Origin: Pseudomonas extremorientalis
GTDB taxonomy: Bacteria > Pseudomonadota > Gammaproteobacteria > Pseudomonadales > Pseudomonadaceae
Length of the DNA: 64,000 nucleotides
Direction: 5' to 3'
Assembly: GCF_001870465.1 (NCBI RefSeq)
Contig: NZ_MDGK01000063.1
Span: forward strand, 171,745-235,744
Part shown: positions 33,607-42,608 of the stretch, one piece after another
Numbering within the stretch: the stretch's first letter is position 1
Layout: every line of letters begins with the position of its first letter
Position numbers and translations under genes: made by a program
The notes under the pieces: model-generated
The model's database searches: none
Told to the model about the DNA's origin: nothing
The model's input: the letters and a program-made list of their open reading frames with translations, nothing else

Positions 33607-34244
33607 TACCAGCGCCCGTCCCAGGCGGCGAAGTTCTGCAGCAATTGCAGGCCATGGGTATGGCTCTTCTCCGGGTGGAACTGCACGGCAAACCGCGAGC
33701 CTTCGGCCAACGCAGCGGCGAAGTCGACGCCGTAGTGCCCGCCACCCACCACCTGGCCCGGCTTGCCGGCGGCAATGTAGTAGCTGTGCACGAAGTAGAA
33801 GCGCGCCATGTCCGGAATGTCGTGCCACAGCGGGTGATCCACCGCCTGGCTGACTTCGTTCCAGCCCATGTGCGGGACTTTCAGGTGAGCGCCGTCTTCA
33901 TGCAGGTCTTTGCCGAAGAACTTCACTTGCCCAGGGAACAGGCCGATGCAGTCGACGCCCTCATTCTCTTCACTGCGGTCGAGCAAGGCTTGCATGCCCA
34001 CGCAGATGCCGAGGAAGGGACGGTCCTGGCTGACTTCGCGCACCAGGCTGTCAAAGCCCAGGCGGCGAATCTCGGCCATGCAATCGCGAATCGCGCCGAC
34101 GCCGGGAAACACCACGCGATCGGCTTCGCGAATCACGTTGGCATCGCTGGTGATCAGTACCTTGCCGGCCCCTACGTGCTCGAGGGCCTTGGCCACCGAG
34201 TGCAGGTTACCCATGCCGTAATCGATAACCGCGACCGTCTGCAT
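33606..34244 (-). CDS. hisH: Imidazole glycerol phosphate synthase, glutamine amidotransferase subunit
   Basis: 212 residues, class I amidotransferase. The oxyanion region and nucleophile Cys are in FLGICVGMQALLDRSEE, and the His-Glu pair in AVQFHPEKSHTHG. It hydrolyses glutamine to supply ammonia to HisF through the barrel. It starts where hisB ends (one-base overlap). Confidence 0.98.
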   Translation of the reverse strand: MQTVAVIDYGMGNLHSVAKALEHVGAGKVLITSDANVIREADRVVFPGVGAIRDCMAEIRRLGFDSLVREVSQDRPFLGICVGMQALLDRSEENEGVDCIGLFPGQVKFFGKDLHEDGAHLKVPHMGWNEVSQAVDHPLWHDIPDMARFYFVHSYYIAAGKPGQVVGGGHYGVDFAAALAEGSRFAVQFHPEKSHTHGLQLLQNFAAWDGRW

Positions 34245-34837
34245 TACAGGACGCCCTTGGTCGATGGCATTTGCCCGGCCATGCGCTCATCCAGCTCCAC
34301 AGCCATGCGCAGGGCGCGGCCGAAAGCCTTGAACACGGTTTCGATCTGGTGGTGGGTGTTGGTGCCGCGCAGGTTGTCGATGTGCAGGCTGACAAGCGCG
34401 TGGTTGACGAACCCCTGGAAGAACTCCTGGAACAGGTCGACGTCGAAGCCGCCCACGGTGGCGCGGGTGTAGGGCACGTGCATCTGCAGGCCTGGACGGC
34501 CGGAGAAGTCGATGACCACACGCGACAGCGCTTCGTCCAGCGGGACATAGGCATGGCCGTAGCGACGGATGCCTTTCTTGTCGCCGATGGCCTTGGCAAA
34601 CGCCTGGCCGAGGGTGATACCGACGTCTTCCACCGTGTGGTGGTCGTCGATATGCAGGTCGCCCTTGCTGACGATATCCAGGTCGATCAGCCCGTGACGG
34701 GCGATCTGGTCCAGCATGTGCTCAAGAAAAGGTACACCGATATCAAATCGGGCCTTTCCGGTGCCATCCAGGTTGATCGAGGCTTTGATCTGGGTTTCCA
34801 GAGTGTCGCGCTCGACGGACGCCTTACGTTCGGCCAT
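34244..34837 (-). CDS. hisB: Imidazoleglycerol-phosphate dehydratase (monofunctional)
   Basis: 197 residues from ATG 34837 (MAERKASVERDTLETQIKAS); the codon before is GTG but GGAG spacing fits the ATG. The duplicated metal-binding motifs are DIDDHHTVEDVGIT (as LHIDDHHTVEDVG) and SLHIDNLRGTNTHHQIE. This is the short dehydratase-only form, lacking the phosphatase domain of enteric HisB. It is first in the minus-strand hisB-hisH-DUF2164-hisA-hisF group. Confidence 0.98.
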   Translation of the reverse strand: MAERKASVERDTLETQIKASINLDGTGKARFDIGVPFLEHMLDQIARHGLIDLDIVSKGDLHIDDHHTVEDVGITLGQAFAKAIGDKKGIRRYGHAYVPLDEALSRVVIDFSGRPGLQMHVPYTRATVGGFDVDLFQEFFQGFVNHALVSLHIDNLRGTNTHHQIETVFKAFGRALRMAVELDERMAGQMPSTKGVL

Positions 34838-34971
34838 CACCAGCTCCGCAAAATCATTGGGCGAAAAAGGCAGCCATTATAGGGGCGCGGGCGCCAAACA
34901 GAAACATCGGAGGGGATAAGACTGATGGAGTGTCGGGGATAGACATGTGCATACATGTGAGAACCAGCTTT

Positions 34972-35058
34972 TGTGGAGCTGGCTTGCCTGCGATGCAGGC
35001 ACCTCGGCGTTTCAGTTGCACCGAGGTGATGCCATCGCGGGCAAGCCCGGCTCCCACA
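34972..35058. repeat. REPIN of a second REP family
   Basis: The outer hairpins (TGTGGAGCTGGCTTGCCTGC ... CGGGCAAGCCCGGCTCCCACA, shown in part) differ from the GGGGG-type REP elsewhere in the window, and the inner arms GCACCTCGG/CCGAGGTG pair perfectly. It lies between convergent-free space upstream of hisB and the end of the OFA transporter gene. Confidence 0.88.
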
Positions 35059-35087
35059 GGAACCGCGCCCACAAAATTTTTGCGGTG

Positions 35088-36749
35088 TTAGTGGAACAGG
35101 ACTGCGGTCTTCTGCAGGGTCACCCACACACCCCACGCCAACGGAATACCCACCACCAGCCAGGCAGCGATCGCCAATGGCACGGTGCCCGGGGCTGCTT
35201 TCCACTCCAGGGAAGTGGTGGCATCCGCGCCTTTGTCATGGCCCAGCGCCTGTTCGGCGGCCAGTTCGGCGTCGGTCATGAAGTACTTGTCCGCCACCGG
35301 GCGGACCAGCAGGTTGCAGATGAAGCCCAGCACCAGCAGGCCAGCGAGGATGTACAACGTGATGTCATAGGCCGCAGCGCGTTCAACGCCGATGCTCAGT
35401 TGATACTCACGCAGGTAGTTCACCAACACCGGGCCCAACACGCCAGCCGCCGCCCAGGCGGTCAACAGGCGACCGTGGATCGCGCCGACCATTTGCGTAC
35501 CGAACAGGTCGGCCAGGTAGGCCGGGACGGTCGCAAAACCACCGCCATACATCGACAGGATGATGCAGAACGCCGCCACGAACAGCGCCACGTTGCCCAG
35601 GTGCCCCAGGTTCGGGATCAGCGCGTACAGGGCAAAGCCCAGGGCGAAGAACACGAAGTAGGTGTTTTTACGGCCCAGGTAGTCGGAGAACGACGCCCAG
35701 AAGAACCGGCCACCGATGTTGAACAGGCTCAACAGGCCAGTGAAGCCCGCCGCAATGGCGGCGATGGAGGCCAGTTGACCGGCGTCCAGCTGGCCGAATG
35801 GCACATCCACACCCAGCAACTTGCCGCCGAACACTTCCTGCAGCAGGGGCGAAGCCATGCCGAGGATGCCGATACCGGCGGACACGTTCAGGCACAGCAC
35901 CAGCCATACCAGGCGGAATTGCGGGGTTTTCCACGCCACGTTCACGTGTACGTGACGGTGGGTGATCATTGCATTGCTGGCTTTTTTCGCCGGCGCGGTC
36001 CAGCCTTCAGGCTTCCAGCCGGTCGGCGGGACGCGGTAGGACAAGGCGCCACCGATCATGAACACGAAGTAGATCGCGGCCATCACCAGGAAGCTCTGCC
36101 ACACGCCCACGCTGGTGGGCGTAGCAAAGTGACCCATCAATGCCGCTGCCAACGGGGCACCCACCATCGCGCCACCGCCGAAGCCCATGATCGCCATGCC
36201 GGTGGCCATCCCGCGCTTGTCCGGGAACCACTTGATCAGGGTCGACACGGGCGAGATATAGCCCAGGCCCAGGCCGATACCGCCAATGACCCCGGAGCCG
36301 ATCCACATCAGCCAGATCTGGTGGGTATAGATCCCCAACGCCGAAATCAACAGGCCGCCACACCAGCACAGCGCCGAAACAACGCCCGCCTTGCGTGGCC
36401 CGGCATGTTCCAGCCAGCCGCCCCAGATCGCTGCCGAGCAGCCCAGGAAGATGAAGAACAGCGTGTAGATCCAGCCCAGCATGGAGATGGGCCAGTCGCA
36501 TTGGGACGAAAAGACTTGAGCGATAAAGCTCATGTCCGGCGCGCAGGCGACCGGTTTGGTGATACCCAGCGCTTTGGACAGTGGCAGCCAGAACACCGAG
36601 AAGCCGTAGGCCATGCCGATGCACAGGTGGATGGCCAAGGCGGCCGGCGGAACCAGCCAGCGGTTGAAGCCGGGCTTGGCGATAATGCGTTCCTTGGACA
36701 GGAACGCAGGCTGCGCGGCAGATGAAGCTGCCGCAGTGCTAGTGCTCAT
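35088..36749 (-). CDS. OFA-family MFS transporter (oxalate/formate antiporter-like)
   Basis: 553 residues with 12 or more membrane segments. The first half carries GWIYTLFFIFLGCSAAIWGG and the A-like motif region EHAGPRKAGVVSAL; the second begins after a loop with KKASNAMITHRHVHVNVAWK, then FWASFSDYLGRKNTYFVFFA, the MFS A motif of the C-half. An additional C-terminal pair of segments (LAIAAWLVVGIPLAWGVWVT) follows a roughly 40-residue acidic insertion, which is typical of the larger OFA proteins in Pseudomonas. The substrate is unknown; monocarboxylates are the family's usual ligands. It has its own upstream region with two palindromes. Confidence 0.85.
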   Translation of the reverse strand: MSTSTAAASSAAQPAFLSKERIIAKPGFNRWLVPPAALAIHLCIGMAYGFSVFWLPLSKALGITKPVACAPDMSFIAQVFSSQCDWPISMLGWIYTLFFIFLGCSAAIWGGWLEHAGPRKAGVVSALCWCGGLLISALGIYTHQIWLMWIGSGVIGGIGLGLGYISPVSTLIKWFPDKRGMATGMAIMGFGGGAMVGAPLAAALMGHFATPTSVGVWQSFLVMAAIYFVFMIGGALSYRVPPTGWKPEGWTAPAKKASNAMITHRHVHVNVAWKTPQFRLVWLVLCLNVSAGIGILGMASPLLQEVFGGKLLGVDVPFGQLDAGQLASIAAIAAGFTGLLSLFNIGGRFFWASFSDYLGRKNTYFVFFALGFALYALIPNLGHLGNVALFVAAFCIILSMYGGGFATVPAYLADLFGTQMVGAIHGRLLTAWAAAGVLGPVLVNYLREYQLSIGVERAAAYDITLYILAGLLVLGFICNLLVRPVADKYFMTDAELAAEQALGHDKGADATTSLEWKAAPGTVPLAIAAWLVVGIPLAWGVWVTLQKTAVLFH

Positions 36750-37074
36750 TGGTGTTTCCCCCAGTTGTTAGTATGTGTCCGTCAGGCGCTCTCTCCCTCG
36801 GCCTTGCACGCAAAGCGCGGCCGTTTTGTTGAGTGAAGCTCCGTTTTAGGCGCGACGTTAAGTCGCAGAAGGCGGACGAACATGCAGAGATTAGCATCTG
36901 TGGATGACAGAAAAACCAAACTGCCATCACCTTTTTCAGGAAATCTGCTTTGTTTGACGTCAAAAACCCGTTTCCCGGCCCCTGGATACAATGTAACGAT
37001 CGGGGCACTGACGCAGGCCGTCGGGCGTTATACTCTGCGGCTAAATTTTGAAATCGACATACAAGGACTCGCCC
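36750..37074. promoter_or_regulatory. Divergent control region, OFA transporter and asmA
   Basis: This 325-base stretch carries GCGACGTTAAGTCGC (5-bp arms, 36852-36866) near the transporter gene, a perfect 12-bp palindrome TTTGACGTCAAA at 36953-36964, and toward asmA a probable sigma70 promoter: ACTGAC (37007-37012) and TATACT (37029-37034) with a 16-base spacer. No coding sequence is supported. Confidence 0.5.
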
Positions 37075-39285
37075 ATGAAAGCGTTCGGCAAAATCCTGGG
37101 TCTGGTACTTCTCGGGCTGTTGCTGATCATTGTGGCCCTGGGCTTCGCCCTGACCCACCTCTTCGATCCCAACGACTATAAAGATGAGATCCGCCAGATT
37201 GCCCGCGACAAGGCCCACATCGAGCTGACGCTCAATGGCGATATCGGCTGGAGCCTGTTCCCCTGGCTCGGGCTGGAACTGCACGAAGCCAGCGTGGCGA
37301 CCCTGACCAACCCGACCAAACCGTTCGCCGACTTGCAGATGCTCGGCCTGTCGGTACGGGTTTTACCGCTGCTGCGTCGTGAAGTGCAGATGAGCGATGT
37401 GCGTGTCGAAGGCCTCAACCTGCGCCTGAACCGCGACAAACAAGGCCATGGCGATTGGGAAGACATCGGCAAGAGCGCCAATGAGCCGAGCTCCAGCGCA
37501 CCCGCTGCCGCGGAACAGGCCGCCGAGCCCGAGCCGGAGAAACCCTCGAAACCTATCCGGCTGGACATCGACAGCCTGACCATCAACAACGCCCGCATCG
37601 AATACAACGACGAGCAGACCGGCAAGCAGTTCAGCGCCGAAAGCATCCAGCTGAGCGCCGGCGCCGTGCACGAAGGCGCCAGTATTCCGGTGAAGCTCAC
37701 TGCCTTCTTCGGCACCAACCAGCCGGTGATGCGCGTCAAGACCGAACTCAACGGCAACCTGCGCATCCAGCGCGCCCTCAAGCGTTATCAGCTGGAAGAC
37801 ATGAAGATCACCGGCGAAGCCACGGGCGAACCGCTGCAAGGCAAGACCGTGACCTTCTCCACCCAGGGCCAACTGCTGGTGGACCAGGCGGCCAATATCG
37901 CCGAATGGACCAACCTGAAGCTCTCGGCCAACCAGTTGCGCGCCTTGGGCGAGCTTAAGGTCAACGACCTGGACAAGACCCCGCAGCTCAGCGGCGCCCT
38001 GTCCATTGCCCAGTTCGACCTGGCCAAGTTCCTCGACAGCGTCGGCCACCCCCTGCCACCGATGGCCGAGGGCAGCCTGAGCAAGGTCGAACTGGTCAGC
38101 CGCCTCAAGGGCACCCCGACCAGCCTGGCGCTGGAAGACCTGAACCTGAAACTCGACGGCAGCACCTTCACCGGTCGCCTGGCGGTGGACGATTTCGCCA
38201 AACAGTCCCTGCGTGTGCAGCTCAAGGGCGATACATTCAACGCCGACAACTACCTGCCGGCCAAGTCCGAATCCGCCAAGGGTGCAAGCGCCGCACGCCA
38301 GGCCGAGGTGCAGAACAGCGAAGCCGGTGCCATGGCCGCCGGCGGCACCACGCCATTGCCCGACGCCCCGACCAAGGGAGCCTGGAGCACCGACAAGCTG
38401 CTGCCATTGACGCGCCTGCGCACGCTGGACGTGGATGCCGACCTCGCCTTCGGTCAACTGACCCTGAGCAAATTGCCGATCCAGAATGCAGCGCTCAAAG
38501 CGTCCGGCCTCGACGGCCAACTCAAGCTCGACACCTTGAGCGGCGGTCTCTACAACGGCACCTTCCAGGCCAACGGCAGCCTCGATGTGCGTCAGGATAT
38601 TCCGGTGCTGGCGCTGCAAAGCCGGATCAAGCAGGTGCCGGTCGAGCGCATCCTGCAGGCCCAAGGGCAGAACCCGCCGGTGAAGGGCCAGATCACCCTG
38701 GACAGCAACCTCACAGGCCGCGGCAACAGCCAGAAAGCCCTGATCGACAGCCTCAACGGCACCGCCAGTTTCGTGATCAACAACGGCGTGCTGCTCAACG
38801 CCAACCTTGAGCAACAACTGTGCACCGGCATTGCCCTGCTCAACCGCAAGACGCTGAGCAGCACGCCGCCAGGCAAGGACACGCCGTTCCAGGAGCTGAA
38901 AGGCAACCTGACCTTGCGTAACGGTGTGGCCAGCAACCCTGACCTGAAAGTGCGCATCCCGGGCCTGACCGTCAACGGTAACGGTGATGTGGACTTGCGC
39001 GTGCTGGGCATGGACTACCGCGTCGGCATCATTGTCGAGGGCGACCAGCGCGAAACGCCGGACCCTGCCTGCCAGGTCGGCTCCAACTTCCAGGGCATCG
39101 AAGTGCCGCTGCGCTGCCGTGGCCCGCTGGAGCTGGGCGCCAAGGCCTGCCGCCTGGACAAGGACGGCTTGACCCAGGTCGCCATCAAGGCGGCCGGCAA
39201 CAAGCTCAGCGACAAGCTGGAAGAGAAGCTCGACAAGGTGAACCCGCAGTTGAAAGATGCATTGAAGGGCCTGTTCAAGCGATGA
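37075..39285 (+). CDS. asmA: AsmA family protein
   Basis: 736 residues from ATG 37075 (MKAFGKILGLVLLGLLLIIV), AAGGA upstream. One N-terminal membrane anchor precedes FDPNDYKDEIRQIARDKAHI, the typical AsmA start, then a long beta-rich periplasmic body including GDIGWSLFPWLGLELHEASV and the C-terminal AsmA-2 block (GTASFVINNGVLLNANLEQQ). Ala/Pro/Glu-rich linkers occur around 145-165 and 405-440. AsmA-like proteins are bridge-type lipid transfer or envelope assembly factors. It overlaps mutY by four bases. Confidence 0.95.
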   Translation: MKAFGKILGLVLLGLLLIIVALGFALTHLFDPNDYKDEIRQIARDKAHIELTLNGDIGWSLFPWLGLELHEASVATLTNPTKPFADLQMLGLSVRVLPLLRREVQMSDVRVEGLNLRLNRDKQGHGDWEDIGKSANEPSSSAPAAAEQAAEPEPEKPSKPIRLDIDSLTINNARIEYNDEQTGKQFSAESIQLSAGAVHEGASIPVKLTAFFGTNQPVMRVKTELNGNLRIQRALKRYQLEDMKITGEATGEPLQGKTVTFSTQGQLLVDQAANIAEWTNLKLSANQLRALGELKVNDLDKTPQLSGALSIAQFDLAKFLDSVGHPLPPMAEGSLSKVELVSRLKGTPTSLALEDLNLKLDGSTFTGRLAVDDFAKQSLRVQLKGDTFNADNYLPAKSESAKGASAARQAEVQNSEAGAMAAGGTTPLPDAPTKGAWSTDKLLPLTRLRTLDVDADLAFGQLTLSKLPIQNAALKASGLDGQLKLDTLSGGLYNGTFQANGSLDVRQDIPVLALQSRIKQVPVERILQAQGQNPPVKGQITLDSNLTGRGNSQKALIDSLNGTASFVINNGVLLNANLEQQLCTGIALLNRKTLSSTPPGKDTPFQELKGNLTLRNGVASNPDLKVRIPGLTVNGNGDVDLRVLGMDYRVGIIVEGDQRETPDPACQVGSNFQGIEVPLRCRGPLELGAKACRLDKDGLTQVAIKAAGNKLSDKLEEKLDKVNPQLKDALKGLFKR

Positions 39286-40349
39286 GAAACGAGCAGTTTT
39301 CAGAGGCCGTGCTCAATTGGTACGACCGCCACGGTCGCCATGACCTGCCCTGGCAACAGGGCATCACGCCTTATCGGGTGTGGGTCTCGGAGATCATGCT
39401 GCAGCAGACCCAGGTCAGCACGGTGCTCAATTACTTCGACCGCTTCATGGCGTCATTGCCAACGGTCGAAGCCTTGGCCGCCGCGCCGGAAGATGAAGTG
39501 CTGCACCTGTGGACCGGCCTGGGTTACTACACCCGGGCGCGCAACCTGCAAAAGACCGCGAAGATTGTCGTGGCCGAGTACGGTGGCGAGTTTCCCAGGG
39601 ATGTCGAAAAGCTCACCGAGCTGCCCGGTATCGGCCTGTCCACCGCCGGCGCGATTGCCAGCCTGAGCATGGGCCTGCGTGCGCCAATCCTCGACGGCAA
39701 CGTCAAGCGTGTGCTGGCGCGGTTTACCGCACAGGAGGGCTACCCCGGCGAACCCAAGGTGGCCAAGCAGCTGTGGGCCACCGCAGAGCGCTTCACGCCC
39801 CAGACCCGCGTCAACGCCTACACCCAGGCGATGATGGACATGGGCGCCACCCTCTGCACCCGCAGCAAACCCAGTTGCCTGCTGTGCCCGCTGGAAAAAC
39901 ATTGCGAAGCCCACATGCTCGGCCTGGAGACGCGCTATCCGATCCCCAAGCCGCGCAAGACCATCCCGCAAAAGCGCACGCTGATGCCGATGCTGGCGAA
40001 TGCCGAGGGCGCGATCCTGCTTTACCGTCGTCCTTCCACCGGGCTGTGGGGCGGCCTGTGGAGTTTGCCGGAGCTGGATGACCTGCAAGACCTGGAACAC
40101 CTGGCCCACCAGCATGCGCTGGAACTGGGCAACCAACAGGCGCTGCCGGGGTTGATCCACACCTTCAGCCACTTCCAGCTCGCCATCGAACCCTGGTTGA
40201 TCCAGGTCGAGGAAACCGCCCATCACGTGGCCGAGGCCGACTGGCTCTGGTATAACCTCGCCACCCCGCCGCGCCTGGGCCTTGCCGCCCCGGTAAAAAA
40301 ACTGCTGAAACGCGCGGCCGACGTATTGAATGCAGGAGTGTCGTCATGA
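39282..40349 (+). CDS. mutY: Adenine DNA glycosylase MutY
   Basis: 355 residues. Catalytic features are complete: WYDRHGRHDLPWQQ, EIMLQQTQVSTVLNYFDRF (catalytic Glu), helix-hairpin-helix LPGIGLSTAGAIASLSMG, LDGNVKRVLAR (catalytic Asp), and the [4Fe-4S] loop CTRSKPSCLLCPLEKHC (C-x6-C-x2-C-x5-C). A NUDIX-like C-terminal domain recognises 8-oxoG. It removes A mispaired with 8-oxoguanine. It is coupled by ATGA overlaps to both asmA and yggX. Confidence 0.98.
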   Translation: MRNEQFSEAVLNWYDRHGRHDLPWQQGITPYRVWVSEIMLQQTQVSTVLNYFDRFMASLPTVEALAAAPEDEVLHLWTGLGYYTRARNLQKTAKIVVAEYGGEFPRDVEKLTELPGIGLSTAGAIASLSMGLRAPILDGNVKRVLARFTAQEGYPGEPKVAKQLWATAERFTPQTRVNAYTQAMMDMGATLCTRSKPSCLLCPLEKHCEAHMLGLETRYPIPKPRKTIPQKRTLMPMLANAEGAILLYRRPSTGLWGGLWSLPELDDLQDLEHLAHQHALELGNQQALPGLIHTFSHFQLAIEPWLIQVEETAHHVAEADWLWYNLATPPRLGLAAPVKKLLKRAADVLNAGVSS

Positions 40350-40618
40350 CCCGCACCATCATGTGCCGCAAGTACAAAGAAGAATTGCCCGGCCTGGAAC
40401 GCCCTCCGTATCCAGGCGCCAAGGGCCAGGACATTTTCGAACATGTCTCGGCCAAAGCCTGGGGCGACTGGTTGAAACACCAAACCCTGCTGATCAACGA
40501 AAAACGCCTGAACATGATGAACGCCGAAGATCGCAAATACCTGGCGGGCGAGATGGACAAGTTCTTTTCCGGCGAGGAATACGCCAAGGCCGACGGCTAC
40601 GTGCCGCCTGCTCAATAA
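40346..40618 (+). CDS. yggX: Fe(2+)-trafficking / oxidative damage protection protein YggX
   Basis: 90 residues with the family signature MTRTIMCRKYKEELPGLERP (single conserved Cys7) and WLKHQTLLINEKRLNMMNAE. It protects Fe-S clusters from oxidants; pairing with mutY, another Fe-S and oxidative-damage gene, is widely conserved. Its start overlaps the mutY stop; tRNA-Phe follows about 100 bases later. Confidence 0.97.
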   Translation: MTRTIMCRKYKEELPGLERPPYPGAKGQDIFEHVSAKAWGDWLKHQTLLINEKRLNMMNAEDRKYLAGEMDKFFSGEEYAKADGYVPPAQ

Positions 40619-40682
40619 TTGATCAAAAACCGGGGCCGGCACGTAAGCGACGGTAATAATTAAATATTTTTCGAAAACTTGC

Positions 40683-40711
40683 TTGACGACCCCCTGAAAA
40701 ACCCGTTTAAT
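40683..40711 (+). promoter_or_regulatory. Sigma70 promoter of tRNA-Phe
   Basis: TTGACG (40683-40688), 17-base spacer, TTTAAT (40706-40711), then a GC-rich discriminator GCGCCCC, the layout of stringently controlled stable-RNA promoters. The tRNA begins 10 bases after the -10 box. Confidence 0.85.
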
Positions 40712-40721
40712 GCGCCCCGTT

Positions 40722-40797
40722 GCCCAGATAGCTCAGTCGGTAGAGCAGGGGATTGAAAATCCCCGTGTCGGCGGTTCGATTCCGTCTCTGGGCACCA
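40722..40797 (+). tRNA. tRNA-Phe (GAA)
   Basis: 76 nt with an encoded CCA end. The acceptor arms GCCCAGA and TCTGGGC pair, the D-arm reads GCTCAGTCGGTAGAGC, the anticodon stem GGGGA/TCCCC encloses GAA at positions 34-36 (40755-40757), and the T-arm contains GGTTCGATTCC. A terminator follows. Confidence 0.98.
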
Positions 40798-40840
40798 CTA
40801 TTCAGTTTCAAGTGGTGCAAACGTCATTTGAAACACACAA

Positions 40841-40866
40841 AAACCCGCCTAGTGCGGGTTTTTTGT
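40841..40866 (+). terminator. Intrinsic terminator after tRNA-Phe
   Basis: AAACCCGC and GCGGGTTT pair around a short CTAGT loop and are followed by a T run. It also faces the convergent glycosyltransferase gene. Confidence 0.92.
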
Positions 40867-40928
40867 TGTCTGTCGTTTATTGCGTTGTCCAGGGGCGGCC
40901 TACGCCACCCCGAAACGAACGACCTCTA

Positions 40929-42521
40929 TTACTTCAACAAGAACACCATCAGCGGATTGTCGTTCAGCCGCCCTTCAAACCTTGGCGCCTGCTTCTCCAG
41001 AGGCGTTCCTTGCAGCAACGCGGTTTCCTTGCGCGACACAATTGCCCAGGCGGGTCGAGGCAAAGTTCCCAGTCGCTCAATTTCGCTGCCTTCGATAAAG
41101 ATCGGTTGCTCATCATGGTCAAGGTTCATCATGTAGCGCACCGCCCAAGTGTCTCGGCCGAGATTGATAAACACCAGCGGCCCCGGTTGCGCGGCACGCA
41201 ACGCCTCCACCTGGCCGACAAACTTCCGGGTATCGAACTGCATATCCTTGGAGGGCTCCACCACAGTGACCAACACCACCCACTGCGCCATCAACGCGAT
41301 CAGGCTGAGCCACACCAACCGCCCTCCGCGATGCCAGGCGATCAGCGCCGCCACCTGCAGCACCACCAGCCCGCCAATCAGCAGCGGCAGTGAAACAGCC
41401 GGCCAGTAACCGTGCTTCTGCCAGCCATGCCGACACACAAAGATCGCAACCACGCACAACGCCGGCAGCGCGACGACAAGCGCTTCGTAGCAGCGGCGCA
41501 CGCCCGTGAGCCAGCCTTGCGCCTGGAGCAGCCCATAGGCCGCGACAGCCGCGAACATCGGCACCATGGGCAGGATGTAATAAGCGCGCTTGAAGTGCGG
41601 TATCGACAGCCCGAGCAAGATCATCAAGCCGCAGGCACCCAGCCGCGCGACCAGTTGCATGTCGCCCTCAAACCGCTCGGGCCAGCGATGACGCAGGGCA
41701 ATCATCGTGGCCAGCGCCAATGGCACCACCGGGAAATAGCGGTACAGACTCAACTGGAAATAGAAGTAGAACGGCTCGCCGGCTTCATCCAGGCGTCCGC
41801 CGACCTGCATCTTGAACACCTCATCGGCAAACGCGTCGCCCCCACTGATGCGCGCCAGCTTCACCAACAGCCACCAACAGGCTGCCAGCAGCACCACGCC
41901 GACGATGCCGTGAATCAGCACCTGTTTCACACGCTCGCCAGGCTTGGCCAGTGCCCAATACACACACACCACACCACAGACCTCGATCAACCCCAATGGC
42001 CCGCGTATCGCAAAACCCAGGACAAACAGCGGGAACACCGCAAGCCGCCTCCTGCGTCCGCCGCTGTGCAGCAGGTAGAAACTGCCTACACAGAGCAACG
42101 CCACCATCTGGTCCAGGCATACCGAGCGGGACTTTTCGAGCAGTTGGGTGGTGAGCAACGTCAGCAGCACCGTGAGCAGTGCCCACGGCCGGCTCGCAGG
42201 CACCAGCAAGCGATAGACCACCGCGACTACGCCAGCAGAAGCCAGGGCGGTCGGCAGGATATTCGCCAGATGGTTGGGCGCACCGAACAGCCTGGCAAAT
42301 ACATAACTGAAGAAGGTCGCGGTGCCGGGATAATCCGCGTAGGGCTGGCCATAGGTGGTCGGGAAAAAGCTCACGCCATGGCGAAACATCTCTTGCAGGA
42401 ACAGCGCCCATCGGCCATCAAACCCTTGGGGCTGTTGATCCCAGATGCCCAGGGTGAACAACAATAGAGCGAAGAGGAAAATCCCTGAGGATTCCAGGCG
42501 AAAACGGTTGCGGTGATCCAT
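40929..42521 (-). CDS. PMT/ArnT-type polyprenyl-linked glycosyltransferase
   Basis: 530 residues with about 11-12 hydrophobic segments and the first-loop acidic motif in QPQGFDGRWALFLQEM, followed by QPYADYPGTATFFSYVF, characteristic of the GT39/GT83 ArnT-like fold; a soluble C-terminal part (from about residue 420) contains FINLGRDTWAVRYMM. Such enzymes move sugars from undecaprenyl phosphate to lipid or protein acceptors in the periplasm. The acceptor here is unknown, and no arn or O-antigen genes are nearby. The initiation signal is weak (ACAGG well upstream). Confidence 0.82.
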   Translation of the reverse strand: MDHRNRFRLESSGIFLFALLLFTLGIWDQQPQGFDGRWALFLQEMFRHGVSFFPTTYGQPYADYPGTATFFSYVFARLFGAPNHLANILPTALASAGVVAVVYRLLVPASRPWALLTVLLTLLTTQLLEKSRSVCLDQMVALLCVGSFYLLHSGGRRRRLAVFPLFVLGFAIRGPLGLIEVCGVVCVYWALAKPGERVKQVLIHGIVGVVLLAACWWLLVKLARISGGDAFADEVFKMQVGGRLDEAGEPFYFYFQLSLYRYFPVVPLALATMIALRHRWPERFEGDMQLVARLGACGLMILLGLSIPHFKRAYYILPMVPMFAAVAAYGLLQAQGWLTGVRRCYEALVVALPALCVVAIFVCRHGWQKHGYWPAVSLPLLIGGLVVLQVAALIAWHRGGRLVWLSLIALMAQWVVLVTVVEPSKDMQFDTRKFVGQVEALRAAQPGPLVFINLGRDTWAVRYMMNLDHDEQPIFIEGSEIERLGTLPRPAWAIVSRKETALLQGTPLEKQAPRFEGRLNDNPLMVFLLK

Positions 42522-42608
42522 CGGTTGACCTGTCAGGTAAGGGGCGCCGACTTATGGTGCCGACCGCCCTGCTGAATAGCGCCTGAACAGACTGGAAGAT
42601 TTGTGCGT

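Noticed and set aside
31033..33735. 900-codon plus-strand open frame across hisF and hisA
   Set aside because: Antisense to three recognisable genes, low-complexity His/Arg/Asp-rich translation without any domain; a shadow of codon bias.
33607..33828. Upstream extension of the DUF2164 frame
   Set aside because: It reads hisH in a different phase, gives an Arg-rich non-conserved leader, and the internal ATG at 33606 matches the family N-terminus.
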